A DNA stretch of 64,000 nucleotides. Origin: Eutreptiella sp. 'Long Island Sound 2002'. Lineage: Eukaryota > Euglenozoa > Euglenophyceae > Eutreptiales > Eutreptiaceae. A model generated the notes under the pieces. That model was not told the origin of the DNA. It saw only the letters and a list, made by a program, of their open reading frames with translations, and ran no database searches. This document shows, piece after piece, positions 18,943 through 28,975 of the stretch. The number at the start of each line of letters is the position of its first letter. The first letter of the stretch is position 1. The stretch lies in NCBI GenBank assembly GCA_964036045.1, contig OZ038384.1, positions 30,361,771 to 30,425,770 of the forward strand, given 5' to 3'. The position numbers and the translations under genes were made by a program.

Positions 18943-19727
18943 GGCGGTCGCAGGATGGTGTCGTGGGAAGCGCCACACCATCCCAGTCGGGAGACAAAAA
19001 GCACAAAGGGATTGCCGCGGGCAGAAGGCCCGGTCCGGCACCCGAGAGTCGCGGTGGCGGGGTGAGGGGAAGTGAAGGCACGAACCCTTGCACCCGTCCA
19101 TCCTTTGCGACCAAGAATGTATTTGATGTGCTTCAAGATCTATCCGAGAGTATCGGAGGATCACCCGGACCGCAGCTGGATGCTGCAGATGGGCAGCCTG
19201 AGCCCATTGTCCACGACCTGCACCAGTCGCTTGTTGAGCTTCTGGAACGGCCGGAGATCCTGAGCTTGCACGCCGTGCGCCGAGTTGGGCGTGAGCGGCA
19301 GTTGCACCTCAAGGTCCGTGCCTTATGCGGGGAAGTGGAAAAGGTCTTCGACGTGTTGGTCAACACGGGAGCTCAGGTCAGCTTGGTCAAGGCTGGCCTA
19401 CTTCCGCCAGAGTGTTTGACCGACAGTCGAAAACCTGTCAGGCTGAAGGTGGCGAACGGCCAGTACATGGTGGGAGGCACGAAGGAAGCGGCCATTGGGC
19501 TGCAGTTCGTGAACCACCGTGAGCTGAGCCGCCCGGACCTCGGCAAGGAAATCCTCCTGCAAGGTCGCTTCTACGAGGCCGAGATGGACTGGGACATGAG
19601 CGTTGGGTACGACTTCATGATGGAGACGGACTCCGGCGTTCTCCCGGCCCAGGCTTCAATGACCCTGTACCAGGACGACCAGCTCTCGTGGCTTTCGTCA
19701 CCTGAGCACCATGTGGAATGCCAATAG
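18943..19727 (+). pseudogene. E1 retropepsin with Asp to Asn at the active site
   Basis: The retropepsin domain has the motif VLVNTGAQVSLV; E4 has VLVDTGAQVSLV at the same place. The catalytic Asp codon GAC is AAC at 19362-19364, so the protease should be dead. It is in the frame of the first gag half and of pol, one frame off from 18236-18942, so a second indel near 18945 is likely. It ends at an in-frame TAG (19725). Flanking sequence ELHAVR-like and RLKVANG matches E4 closely. Confidence 0.85.
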
Positions 19728-20396
19728 ATCCACCCGGAACGCAATCAGCTCAAAGTGGCCGCGCTGGGCACTGAGCCAACTGGGCCAGCAAACCAGGAGT
19801 ACGGCGTAATGCCGGAAGTGGCGAGCCGAGTGGTTGCGGACCTCGGAGCTTCGGATCTGGCCCTGGATGCGTTCTCTTCAGGAACCTCCGCCCTTCTTCG
19901 GGTTCGTGAGAAGTACTGGAGCGCCCAGGACTCTGCGTGGAAGAAGCACTGGGGTCCGCATCAGGGTTTGATGTGGATCCATTGCCCCCGATGGGACATC
20001 CCAGGGGCGGTAGCGAAGATTCGCAAGGACTGCTCCAAGGCAGTGCTGGTTGTTCCTATGGGATGCACCGGGGAGGAAAGCACCCGACATTCGGTGGTCT
20101 CATTGACCAACATGACCTTAAACAAGGTCGTCATACCGCCTGGAGAGAGTGTCTATCAGGACGCTAAGGGACAGCCCATGCCACCCCAGAGATGGCCAAC
20201 GGAATTCCACTATGTGGATGGGGGCCTTATTCAGGCCGACACCACGGACTTCGTGTGTGTCAACCGCATCATAGCGGAGCCATGGAGGCAATGCTTTGCG
20301 GTTTCCCCTGTTGACATCGGAGAATCGGAAGACCCCCTCACGGAAGAGGAGTTGGATCTGGTTCAGGGGTATATGGATCAGCCCTTTCACGACTGA
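19728..20396 (+). pseudogene. E1 inter-protease/RT domain (methylase-like fold candidate)
   Basis: About 220 codons between two in-frame stops (TAG 19725, TGA 20394). It aligns with the domain in E4 (DVFASRDAPLL...) as LDAFSSGTSALL..., followed by a WIHCPRWDIPGAV segment where E2/E3 have the NPPF-type motif, then VLVVPMG and MTLNKVVIPPGE. The NPPF residues are not kept in E1 or E4. E4 has Arg (CGT) where E1 has the final TGA. It probably was part of one Gag-Pol polyprotein. Confidence 0.6.
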
Positions 20397-23300
20397 GGAA
20401 GCCAGCGTGAGGGCAAGGGCCAGGACAAAGCCTGGTGGGAAGTGGACTCCATCGTCTCGGGTTCCCATGATGGGAATACCTTCGTGAAGAGGGTGCTGGA
20501 CCACATGTCCAGCCAGGACGAGCAAATTGGCGGGAACCCACCCACCTACGGTGACCTGTTCCGAGGCAAGACCAGAGATGGCCCTTTGGGTCACCTGGGA
20601 AGACCACCTGAGCCGAAACTGAGTGGGGTCGCTACCCCTAAAGTAAGCTCAGTGGTCCAGGTGCCTGGAAAAGCCAAGGCGGAGTCCGCTGAGTGTCCCA
20701 AGATCCAGGCATTGAGGGCCAGGCTGAAGCAGAAGTATGGTGATACCTTCTTCAGCGGAAAACCTGTGTTTCCCCAACCGGTGCGTGGCCCGTATGGCGA
20801 GGCCAAGATACGACTGAAGCAGGACCCCCGGGTGTATCGACACTGGAAGTTTGCCCTGAGGGGCGAGAGGAAGGAGGCCATGGAGAAGATCCTCCGTGAC
20901 TTCATCGAGAGAGGCTGGCTTGAGCCGTGCCACTCCGAGTGGGCCTCTCCGTGCTTCGTCTTCCCCAAGAAGGTGGCCGGGGAGTGGCGGCTCGTGGTCA
21001 ACTACCGCGGCCTAAACGCCCAAACACAGCATGACAGCTATACACTGCCCCTCATTGAGGACATGCTGCAAAAACAACACCGGCGGAGGATCTTCGCGGT
21101 GATTGACCTGAAACATGGTTATCATCAGATGCCTCTCGCCGAGGGGTCCCGTGCCTGCACAGCCATGAGCACCCCACTTGGACCTCTCCAGTGGAAGGTG
21201 ATGCCCATGGGCATTACCAACGGCAATGCGGCTTTTCAGCGGATGCTGGAGAACCTGCTTGAGCCGGTGCGTGACTGTGCGGACCCCTTTGTGGACGACG
21301 TGATCATCGCGTCCGGGGACCCCAGTATGAGCTACGAGGAGCTCCTGGAGGCACATGAGAGGGACGTCACTCGAGTGCTGGACCTTCTGGTTCGGCACAA
21401 ACTCACGGGCAGCAGTGACAAGGCCACCATTGCGGTAAGCGAGGTGGTCTTCGCTGGCCACGTAGTTGGGAACGGGCAGCGAAAGCCTATACCTGGCAAG
21501 GTGGCCGCGATTGAGCACTGGGAAAAGCCCAAAACGGTCTCTGAGCTACGGGCGTACTTGGGGTTCTGCAACTACTACTCGGGGTATATCAAGATGTATG
21601 CCGAGTATGCAGCCCCCATGACGACCATGCTCGGGGGGAAGCGAGAGGAGACCAAGAAGGGGTCCAAGAAGGCTCTGGTCTGGCATGCTGAGTCCGACCG
21701 TGCCTTTGAGGGGATGAAGCAGGCGCTGCTATCCGCAGTGGGTCTGCACTTCGTGGATCCTGACCGAGTGTTCGTCCTGCGCACCGACGCTTCCGACTAC
21801 GCCGTTGGCGCTGTGTTGGAAGAAGTTCTTGACGATGGGAGGCACGTGCCAGTGGCCTTCTGGAGCCGAGTCCTGGTTGAAGGCCAGAGACGGACGTGGA
21901 CGCCCCGAGAAAAGGAGGCGTATGCCATCGTCATGGCTCTCAGGAAATGGGCCGGGTACATAGCCCTCCATCCCGTCACCGTCTGCACCGACCATCAGAG
22001 TCTGCAGTCGTGGCACAAAGAGCACGTGGACAACCCCTCTGGTCCCGCCTCCCGACGGGCAAGATGGCATGAGACCTTGGCCAAGTTCGACCTCACGGTT
22101 GTGTATGTTCCTGGCAAGGACAACACCGTGGCGGACTGTCTCAGTAGGTGGGCCTATCCCGCCAGCAAGGGCATGACGGATGTCTCTGCCCATGGCGATG
22201 AGGCTGAGACCGCTGAGGCCAAGAGGATCATAGCAATGGAGCGCCTGATGGAGGAGGAGGGTGTTAAATACTTCGTCGTCATGGCTGCGGATGCCCCCCT
22301 CGGAACAAGGATGGGCAGAGCGGTCAGAGTACTCGCCCCTGATGGAGCTGAGTCCGACAAGGACTTCTTCCCTGAATCTTGCCTCCAGGACGATTGGACC
22401 GACGACTACGCCAGGTCCGAGGCCTTTGCGGCCGAGTATAGGGCTGTGACCGACCCTGATGACGGGCAGAAGTGGCCAAAGGGGCTGACTGAGGAAGATG
22501 GCAAGCTCTACCGGAATGGTAAGCTGCTGGTCCCAGAGTCCCGGGTGCTCGAGCTGTGTGAAGCTTGGCACCACCACATGATGCACCCAGGGGTCAAGAA
22601 GCAGGCCCTGGACATGCAGCGCCGGTTTGAGATCGACCAGATCAATCTCTACACTGCCATCAAGAAGGTCAGGAAGGGTTGCTCGGTCTGTCAGGCCTGC
22701 AATCCCGATAACCGGAACGTCAAGGGGGAAGCCCAATGGACTCCGCTACCTGACCAGCCCATGGAGAGCGTGGCCATGGACGTCTTCTACATGCCCGAAG
22801 TGCACATAGGCAAGGAGACCTTTGACTGTGTGGTCCTTTGTGTGGACCGCCACAGTGGCTACTTAGTAGCCGTTCCGGCACGCAAAAGAGGGTTGCTTGC
22901 CAAGGAAGTGGCAGTCATGCTGATTCGTCATTGGCTGGCCGTCTTTGACATCCCCCGCACCATTTGCAGTGACCGAGGGCCCCAGTTTACTGGTGGCTGG
23001 TTCAAGGCCATGTGTTCCCTCATGGGAATACGCCATGCCAAGAGCGTCGCCTATCTCAGCCGGTCTAACGGCCGGGCTGAAGTGGCTGGACGGCCGCTGT
23101 TCGAGAAGCTGCGCAAGATTCACATCACCAATCCACGTCGGAACTGGTTTGAGGAGATGTGGCCTGCTCTGAAGGCCCATCATGACACCCCCACTCCGGG
23201 TGGCTTGTCCCCTCACCAGATTCTGTTCGGCAGGGACCCCCTGGGTCGGGGACTTCCCTTGTCTGGTGATGGTATGGCCATGGACGCCAAGGAGTTCTTT

Positions 23301-23924
23301 GCGCAGCAAGAGGCAACGGCGGGAGACATCCGCCAGCAGCTCGAGGAGGAGCATGCTGAGCGTCAGAAGTCCACCCCAAGCTCGACAGCGCAGAAGTTCA
23401 GAGTGGGAGACCCGGTGTGGGTGATCAGACCCCGCCCTATGGGCACCCACCGCACCAAAACCTGGTTCACACCCGGAGAGGTGGTCCGCAGATTTGGTGA
23501 GGACACCTACCGCATCAAGGTGGGTCACGGACAGTTCCGGGAGCGCCACGAGAGTCAACTCCGTGTGCGGGAACCCGACCTCCGTGGCCAACATGTGTCC
23601 CTGGACTATGCCGCACATGAGGCCGATTCGGACGACGACTATGCTGAGCAGGACGACTATACCGTCGAGAAGATCCTGGCCCAGCGTCCGAACGCCTCGG
23701 CACCCGGAGGCCTGGAGTTCAAGGTTCGTTGGCGAGGCTATGGGCCGTCCCACGACACCTGGGAGCCCGTCTCCTCGTTCGTCCCGCGGATTAATTCCCT
23801 CTTCATGGACTACATCCGCAAGCACAGACCAAGATCCATGTCTCGGACTTGGCAGCACTCACCCGGGCGATTGCAGCCAGGGGCGCCTGATCACCGCCCT
23901 GAGCTCTCCCCTGATGCATTTTGA
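20397..23924 (+). CDS. pol: E1 Pol: RT, RNase H, integrase, chromodomain
   Basis: About 1175 codons without a stop; no ATG marks the start, and the frame continues from the upstream domain across the TGA at 20394. RT: LVVNYRGLN, VIDLKHGYHQM (motif A Asp), PFVDD (motif C, Phe for Tyr). RNase H: RTDASDYAVG, Glu in REKEAYAIV, CTDHQSL, ADCLSR. Integrase: HHMMHPG...CSVCQAC finger; VAMDVF, SDRGPQF and RAEVAGR supply the DDE triad. Chromodomain near the C terminus: DDYTVEKIL...FKVRWRGYG...TWEP. The domains look intact, but without a working gag and protease the element is not autonomous. Confidence 0.9.
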   Translation, partial: GSQREGKGQDKAWWEVDSIVSGSHDGNTFVKRVLDHMSSQDEQIGGNPPTYGDLFRGKTRDGPLGHLGRPPEPKLSGVATPKVSSVVQVPGKAKAESAECPKIQALRARLKQKYGDTFFSGKPVFPQPVRGPYGEAKIRLKQDPRVYRHWKFALRGERKEAMEKILRDFIERGWLEPCHSEWASPCFVFPKKVAGEWRLVVNYRGLNAQTQHDSYTLPLIEDMLQKQHRRRIFAVIDLKHGYHQMPLAEGSRACTAMSTPLGPLQWKVMPMGITNGNAAFQRMLENLLEPVRDCADPFVDDVIIASGDPSMSYEELLEAHERDVTRVLDLLVRHKLTGSSDKATIAVSEVVFAGHVVGNGQRKPIPGKVAAIEHWEKPKTVSELRAYLGFCNYYSGYIKMYAEYAAPMTTMLGGKREETKKGSKKALVWHAESDRAFEGMKQALLSAVGLHFVDPDRVFVLRTDASDYAVGAVLEEVLDDGRHVPVAFWSRVLVEGQRRTWTPREKEAYAIVMALRKWAGYIALHPVTVCTDHQSLQSWHKEHVDNPSGPASRRARWHETLAKFDLTVVYVPGKDNTVADCLSRWAYPASKGMTDVSAHGDEAETAEAKRIIAMERLMEEEGVKYFVVMAADAPLGTRMGRAVRVLAPDGAESDKDFFPESCLQDDWTDDYARSEAFAAEYRAVTDPDDGQKWPKGLTEEDGKLYRNGKLLVPESRVLELCEAWHHHMMHPGVKKQALDMQRRFEIDQINLYTAIKKVRKGCSVCQACNPDNRNVKGEAQWTPLPDQPMESVAMDVFYMPEVHIGKETFDCVVLCVDRHSGYLVAVPARKRGLLAKEVAVMLIRHWLAVFDIPRTICSDRGPQFTGGWFKAMCSLMGIRHAKSVAYLSRSNGRAEVAGRPLFEKLRKIHITNPRRNWFEEMWPALKAHHDTPTPGGLSPHQILFGRDPLGRGLPLSGDGMAMDAKEFFAQQEATAGDIRQQLEEEHAERQKSTPSSTAQKFRVGDPVWVIRPRPMGTHRTKTWFTPGEVVRRFGEDTYRIKVGHGQFRERHESQLRVREPDLRGQHVSLDYAAHEADSDDDYAEQDDYTVEKILAQRPNASAPGGLEFKVRWRGYGPSHDTWEPVSSFVPRINSLFMDYIRKHRPRSMSRTWQHSPGRLQPGAPDHRPELSPDAF

Positions 23925-25378
23925 GCGCTTGTTTGGTCAACGGATCGTCCCTCACTTGCTGGCTCTCTTCCATCTTCCGGTGACCTGCCATCAGAGTGGC
24001 CATATACCCCCCCCTGCTGAATCCAGGGGAGGATGGCCCCTCTCTTAAATTCGTCACTCTCCGCCTGCTGAATCCTTGGGAAACCAGGCAGGGCGACTGA
24101 CCTTCACATTTCCTGAGCTCTTGGGGCCTTGAAGCCCATACGACGTTGCGCAACGGATGCCGCTGTCATCGGCATTGCGACTTTTTGGTGTGTGTTCTGG
24201 TCCCATGGCACTTGCGGGATCCAGACCAGTCTACGTATGTCTGCAGACTATATATGGCCTGAACTCAGGCGTTCTCCTGTCCACCCTCCTGCATATGCCT
24301 TATCCTAACCAGGGCGTGGTTTGGCGCTCTGTGTAGAGTGTGTTTACACGCCTATTTATCCCACTTATTGCTTATTTTTCTGTCCCCCAGGATCTGTGCA
24401 TCTGTATGTTTAGTGTTGTCAGCCCATTACCGAGATTAGGCTGTTTTTCCCCCCGAGGGGATTCGAATCGGAATACGCAGGCGCCTTGAGGCGCCGTGTA
24501 CATGCTCTTACATAAGGTCCAGCCTGGACCAGTACCTAAGTACAGATTCTTCTGTTTGAGTGCCCGTGATACCGTGTGCCCTAGTGGCTGTGATGTGCTG
24601 AGATCCTGACGGCGCCAGGCGGGAAGCCCAGTTGCCTGACTACACTCCCAGCGGTCCGCCACTGTCAGTCCCAGTGTGAGCCTACCGACTCGCAGACGCA
24701 CTTGCAGTAGGGTGGCGACCTCCGGTGTCCTGACCTCGGTCAGTCTGCCTGGAAAACTGGTGGTTTGGGGAGTCGACGCCTCCGCCCACACTGCATGAGG
24801 ACTTCTCCATGCATGGCCTTAGTGGTAATGGGGCGAGGGAAAAGACGGCCTTGATGCCCGATCCCTTATGGAGATCTCGTTCGGCTTTAGCACTCTGGAC
24901 TCGCGTCGTGGATATTGACATGGTGCGCCCAAGGAAGGACCCGTGGGGACTCTCCCCCAGACTGTGGCCTTGGGAAGCCTGGGGTAGCCTGATGGATCTT
25001 TGTGATCACTTGCGACCTGTGGGACCACCTCGGTTGTCGTGTGACGCCTATGTTGGCCGTGTATGCCACTGCCACTGTGGTAGTGACCGTCGCAGCCGGC
25101 ACCCGGTGCGCCTGGTATGGGTTAACGGGTCCTTTGGATGCCGAACAATCGCCGCCAGGACCCGCGATTTGATACTTGATACTATACTTGCAGTTACTAA
25201 CAGCTACAGCACCCTACCTGTCTTACTGTGGGATTTGCCTGCAAACCTGCAAATCTAACCTGCAAATCAGCCTGAATTGAGGATGTGACACCCCCCCCTT
25301 CTGGGGATGGTCCTGGGTACCCGCTGCCATGCTTGGGTGTTATCGAGCCCCCCCCAGCGTTTGCTCTAAGGAGGGGGG
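23925..25378 (+). other. E1 3' non-coding region ending in a polypurine tract
   Basis: 1.45 kb with no supported gene. It ends with AAGGAGGGGGG (25368-25378) directly before the 3' LTR. CTGCTGAATC followed by GAAACCAGG near 24070 also occurs in the internal part of the tandem array (near 39826), which suggests the array units derive from an E1-like 3' end. Confidence 0.65.
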
Positions 25379-25560
25379 TGAAGCGGTACCCAGAACCTAT
25401 GGCCCATGGCCTGGAGGCCTGTGGGCCGTCACACCCGTGCGGAAGCCGTTGACACCGGCTGTCAGCGGGATATCCCTGTTCTCTAATCCGCGGGATCTGG
25501 AATCCGATCCTTAACCAATAAATCGATTTAGAATTACCATAATTTTATTGTCTTAGGCGA
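25379..25560 (+). repeat. 3' LTR A of E1, first part
   Basis: TGAAGCGGTACCC... matches 280-461. It is interrupted by E3 at GGCGA and continues at 36784. Confidence 0.9.
25556..25560. repeat. Target-site duplication GGCGA (E3; second copy 36779-36783)
   Basis: GGCGA precedes AGAAAG and recurs after CTTACT at 36778. The uninterrupted sequence is seen in the 5' LTR of E1 (cttaGGCGAttttcag, 457-461). Confidence 0.95.
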
Positions 25561-26271
25561 AGAAAGATGTCCTTGATTTATGCCCTAGATATTTTGATGA
25601 ACTCCTGCAGGTTTTGTAGTTGAAAACCCAAACCAAAGCAGCAAGTAGAGCAAGAACAGGATGTGGATCGAATCAATGATTGGTTCTGGAATCCAGTGTA
25701 ACACAGAAGGGCTGCAGATAGACAAAGCAGGTTTATACACAAAGATTCAATCACAAATGGATAATACAAAAGGTTTTATATGAAAATTGGTCTGACTCTT
25801 GCCTCAGAGATAGCATTAAGCACTTCATGTGCACTCTTTAGGGTGAAATGGTGCTGGTTAGGAATGTGGGGCATAGATGTCAGGACCACACAGAAAATGA
25901 CTTGGCCAAGAGACTGAATTCAGAAACAGTTACAAAGTAGGACCACAATAAGTGGTAGAAACAATTGAGTATAGGGGTCTTGGGGTGGGAGACCACTAGG
26001 CTTCACCTCCAAGGCCTAAAGCATGAAATGCGTATTTTATTTCCGTATATCCTCCATGAAGGAAGGTACATCCGCTCAGTTGAGTGGTAAGGGTGAACTT
26101 CATGTGGGGGCTAGGGTCACTACCCTAGTTACTTTGAGAAAGTGTAGTTTAGGCAACAAAAGGGAGATAAAAACACTTAAGTTTGTCTTAGCATCAACAA
26201 AAGGGTTTTAAAGGGGGGCTTGGCCTGGATCAAGCCCTCCAAGAAAGACATGGCAGTGACTTTTTCTTACT
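25561..26271 (-). repeat. 3' LTR of E3
   Basis: 711 bp. On the element strand it runs AGTAAGAAAAAGTCACTG...CATCTTTCT. The third copy of this family in the window is the LTR of D at 48272-48982. Confidence 0.93.
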
Positions 26272-28975
26272 CCCCCCTGGAGCACTAGTTAGCTAAGCTA
26301 GTAGGACCAAGGAAAAAGGCTCAAATTTTCCCAAAATTACCTCAGAAAATGCATTAAACTTACCAAAAACATCTTCATCAGTTCATAGAAGCCTATCGCA
26401 CTGTAGGTACCCTTGATAAACAGTGTAATGTACCGTGAATGATGTCCCTTCGATGGGGCATTCCTCAAAAGTCGCCGGCGTGCGACGAAAACTTTTGGAA
26501 AAGGTTTGGGGGTAGTGGGGTTTGAACCCAGGACTCCCTCCCTAGAGCACATATGCTTGCCCACTAGGGTACAGTCGAACGCTCTAATGCGGACGGCGAT
26601 CGCTGTAGAAACAGCGTTTCAGTAAACGTCCTGACCAAGGGCCAGGGCGGAGCAATACTCCCAATGGAGGACACAAACCTCCAGGAGCTGAAAAAAATAG
26701 AAAACGTAACCAACAGGGAGTGATACCTGCGGTTTAGCGGAAGGGGTTGCGATTTAGCAAGTGAAATCGTTAAAAATCGACGAAACCACGCGGGAAATCG
26801 TCATTTTTACACATAACTCAAAGTCGCAGACAAGCGCAAAGGAAGCGGACTTCAAGAAAAGGGTTGCGCAAGCGTAAACGGCTTTTGAAAACGAAGGTAC
26901 GAGCCGTAGTTTTTAGAGTTTTAAAGGAAATTTTTGCACAGTTGCATCAAAGCTTTTATAAACTTCAGAGAAAACTATTCAAATTCAACCCTCACCACAA
27001 AGCAGGTCAACAACCCACCTCTCAGGTATGTCAGTGTCATCTCACACGCATGCATTGCGTTCGTGTTGGTTGTTTCGCCAAAACGTTAGCGTTGTCAACG
27101 CTGTGTTTGTTGGGGGTTCGAGTGTTCCTTCCTCGTGCTCTGCACAGGTCAAAACAGGAAGGAAAGGTATGCGATGCGAATGGAGCGCGCAGCGCGCGCG
27201 TAGGGTTAGAATACGCGCTGTGCTCGCGATGCATGTGCCTAATCGAGGCATTCATACGCTGTGACGCTTTCCCTGTACCTCAATTCACCCTTGTTTTCTC
27301 TTCACAGGTAAGTAAAGAAAGTGTTTGTTCGTGTGTAGCCGTAGCGTTAAAGTAGGGTTGCTTAAAATGCTTAGGCTTGTTTTGTGTTCGTTTCACTTCG
27401 GCATTCACACGATGCATGGTGAGTAAGGTAGGTTAGCCCAGGAGGAGCTCACCACCTGGTTGAGTCAGTGTGGAAACGGTTCTGCCTCCCTTCCCTGCGT
27501 GCACATGATGCATTAAAGGGTAGGCCACGCGAATTGCGCACGGTAAACCTTGTTTAGGTTACCCAGAGGCTCCTCGGTACGTTTTTTAAGAGAACCTGAG
27601 GAGTCTCTTAACGCTTGCTTGCTTGACAGGGGAGCTGATCCTTCAGCGTGTTTGCGGACAGTGTATTATAGGTCACACTGAGAAGCGTATAATACGTGGA
27701 GTGTGGCTTGGTTCCTCCGCCGCAAACACCCCTTCATTTGCCTCCGTTGTACAGGTGGGAGAGGTTCAGGGTGATTGGTGCACGCAGCAGCTGCCTCCGG
27801 CGGCTACCCATTTTTCTGCCCCAGCAAAACAGGGGCGCTGATCACAAATCAATTGACTGTGCCTCAGCCAGGGGTGGCGAGGGCAGTTCGACTTCATCGA
27901 CATCCGCGCTGTGCACACAACAAGAGCACCCCTTCCCTCCAAGCCCTAGCAGGGGAAATGCGTTGTGGCGTCCCCTGTTAGGCCACAGCTGCGCAGCAGC
28001 GCTGTGTTCTCTTGTCCTCTTCACGGGAGGGTCATTAGGACCTGAGTGATCTTCGACAGCAGCACCCAGTAGCGTGTGTAGGGGTTAGGGTCAGCAGGCC
28101 TGGCAGGAGTTGAGTGCAAGTGATGAGTGCTCACCCTGCCTTCGAAGGCCGGTGCTGGCGTTAGTGAGTGTAGTGTAGTGGTGTCTCCTGTCCCGCGTGC
28201 TTTTCCTCGTGGGCAGGGGCGTGCGTTAGCTTTTGGCCTGTAGCAAAAATGGGCGTTTTGTATGCCCTTAGCACACTTCGCCACCCCTCCCCTCTAGTAC
28301 CTCTTTTGCCGTCTTCCCCCAAGAATAGGCGCCAGCACAGAAATTGGGCGCCATAGGAGTGGTAATAGTACCTCATTAGGACCTTCGGTCCGACGTCAGC
28401 GAAGCCCGGTCTCCGGGAGCCACGCCGGGGAGAGAAGTGAGACACACACAGACATACGTAGCACACATAGGGGTATGGTAATCCCTGTAAGGAGGGGTAG
28501 AACCCCATGGGTCTGGACCAGTCAGGGGTCCTAACTGTGGGCTCGCTTGTCCCCAAGGAGGGAAGACACACCTTGCCTCATAACACCTTGCTTGTCATTC
28601 CCCCCTGGTGTAGTAAGCCACCGTTCTTCGTTGGCTCTCCAAGGTCATTACATTAGGGCAGTACCCATGCAACACATGGTCAACAAGGCATACATTCGCT
28701 GGGTGGCTGCAATCCTGATAAGCGGCCACCTGGCTCACGCTGGAAACCATAGGCATGGGTCTGCAGGGCACAGACAGGGTCAGTGCAGTGCTCAGTAAGC
28801 AGTAGTCTGTGAAAAAACCAATGGCCTTCGGCCAGGGAGTGGTTGTCACGGGGGGCTAACGGTTCTGTCCTGCGATGTAATGCGGGGCAATTGTGACAAC
28901 TGCTCTTACACCCATACACAGGCACGTCTGCAGAAGAGTGCTCACTGCACCTGTCAGTAGACTGACACAGGGAAA
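26272..28975 (-). other. E3 3' non-coding region with polypurine tract
   Basis: 2.7 kb between the chromodomain stop and the LTR. AGGGGGG lies at 26272-26278 on the element strand. It contains the tRNA-like module (26515-26590) and the structured block shared with E2 (27510-27740, hairpin at about 27569-27604, where E3 keeps the inner stem through a G-U pair). It corresponds in reverse to 1-275 and 46054-48271 of D. No coding region is supported. Confidence 0.75.
26515..26590 (-). promoter_or_regulatory. tRNA-like module upstream of the E3 3' LTR
   Basis: On the element strand TACCCTAGTGG (A-box-like, 26561-26571) is followed after 32 bases by GGTTCAAACCC (B-box-like, 26518-26528). The T-arm can form four pairs, but the acceptor stem does not pair, so this is a tRNA-derived relic, not a tRNA gene. 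D has the same module at 47972-48025 with a perfect TRGYNNARNGG A box. Confidence 0.5.

Noticed and set aside
25372-25390. TGAAGCGGTA as a 10-bp target duplication explaining the A/B junction
   Set aside because: The same sequence follows a purine tract at 25379 and 45140, so it is the LTR start of both families.
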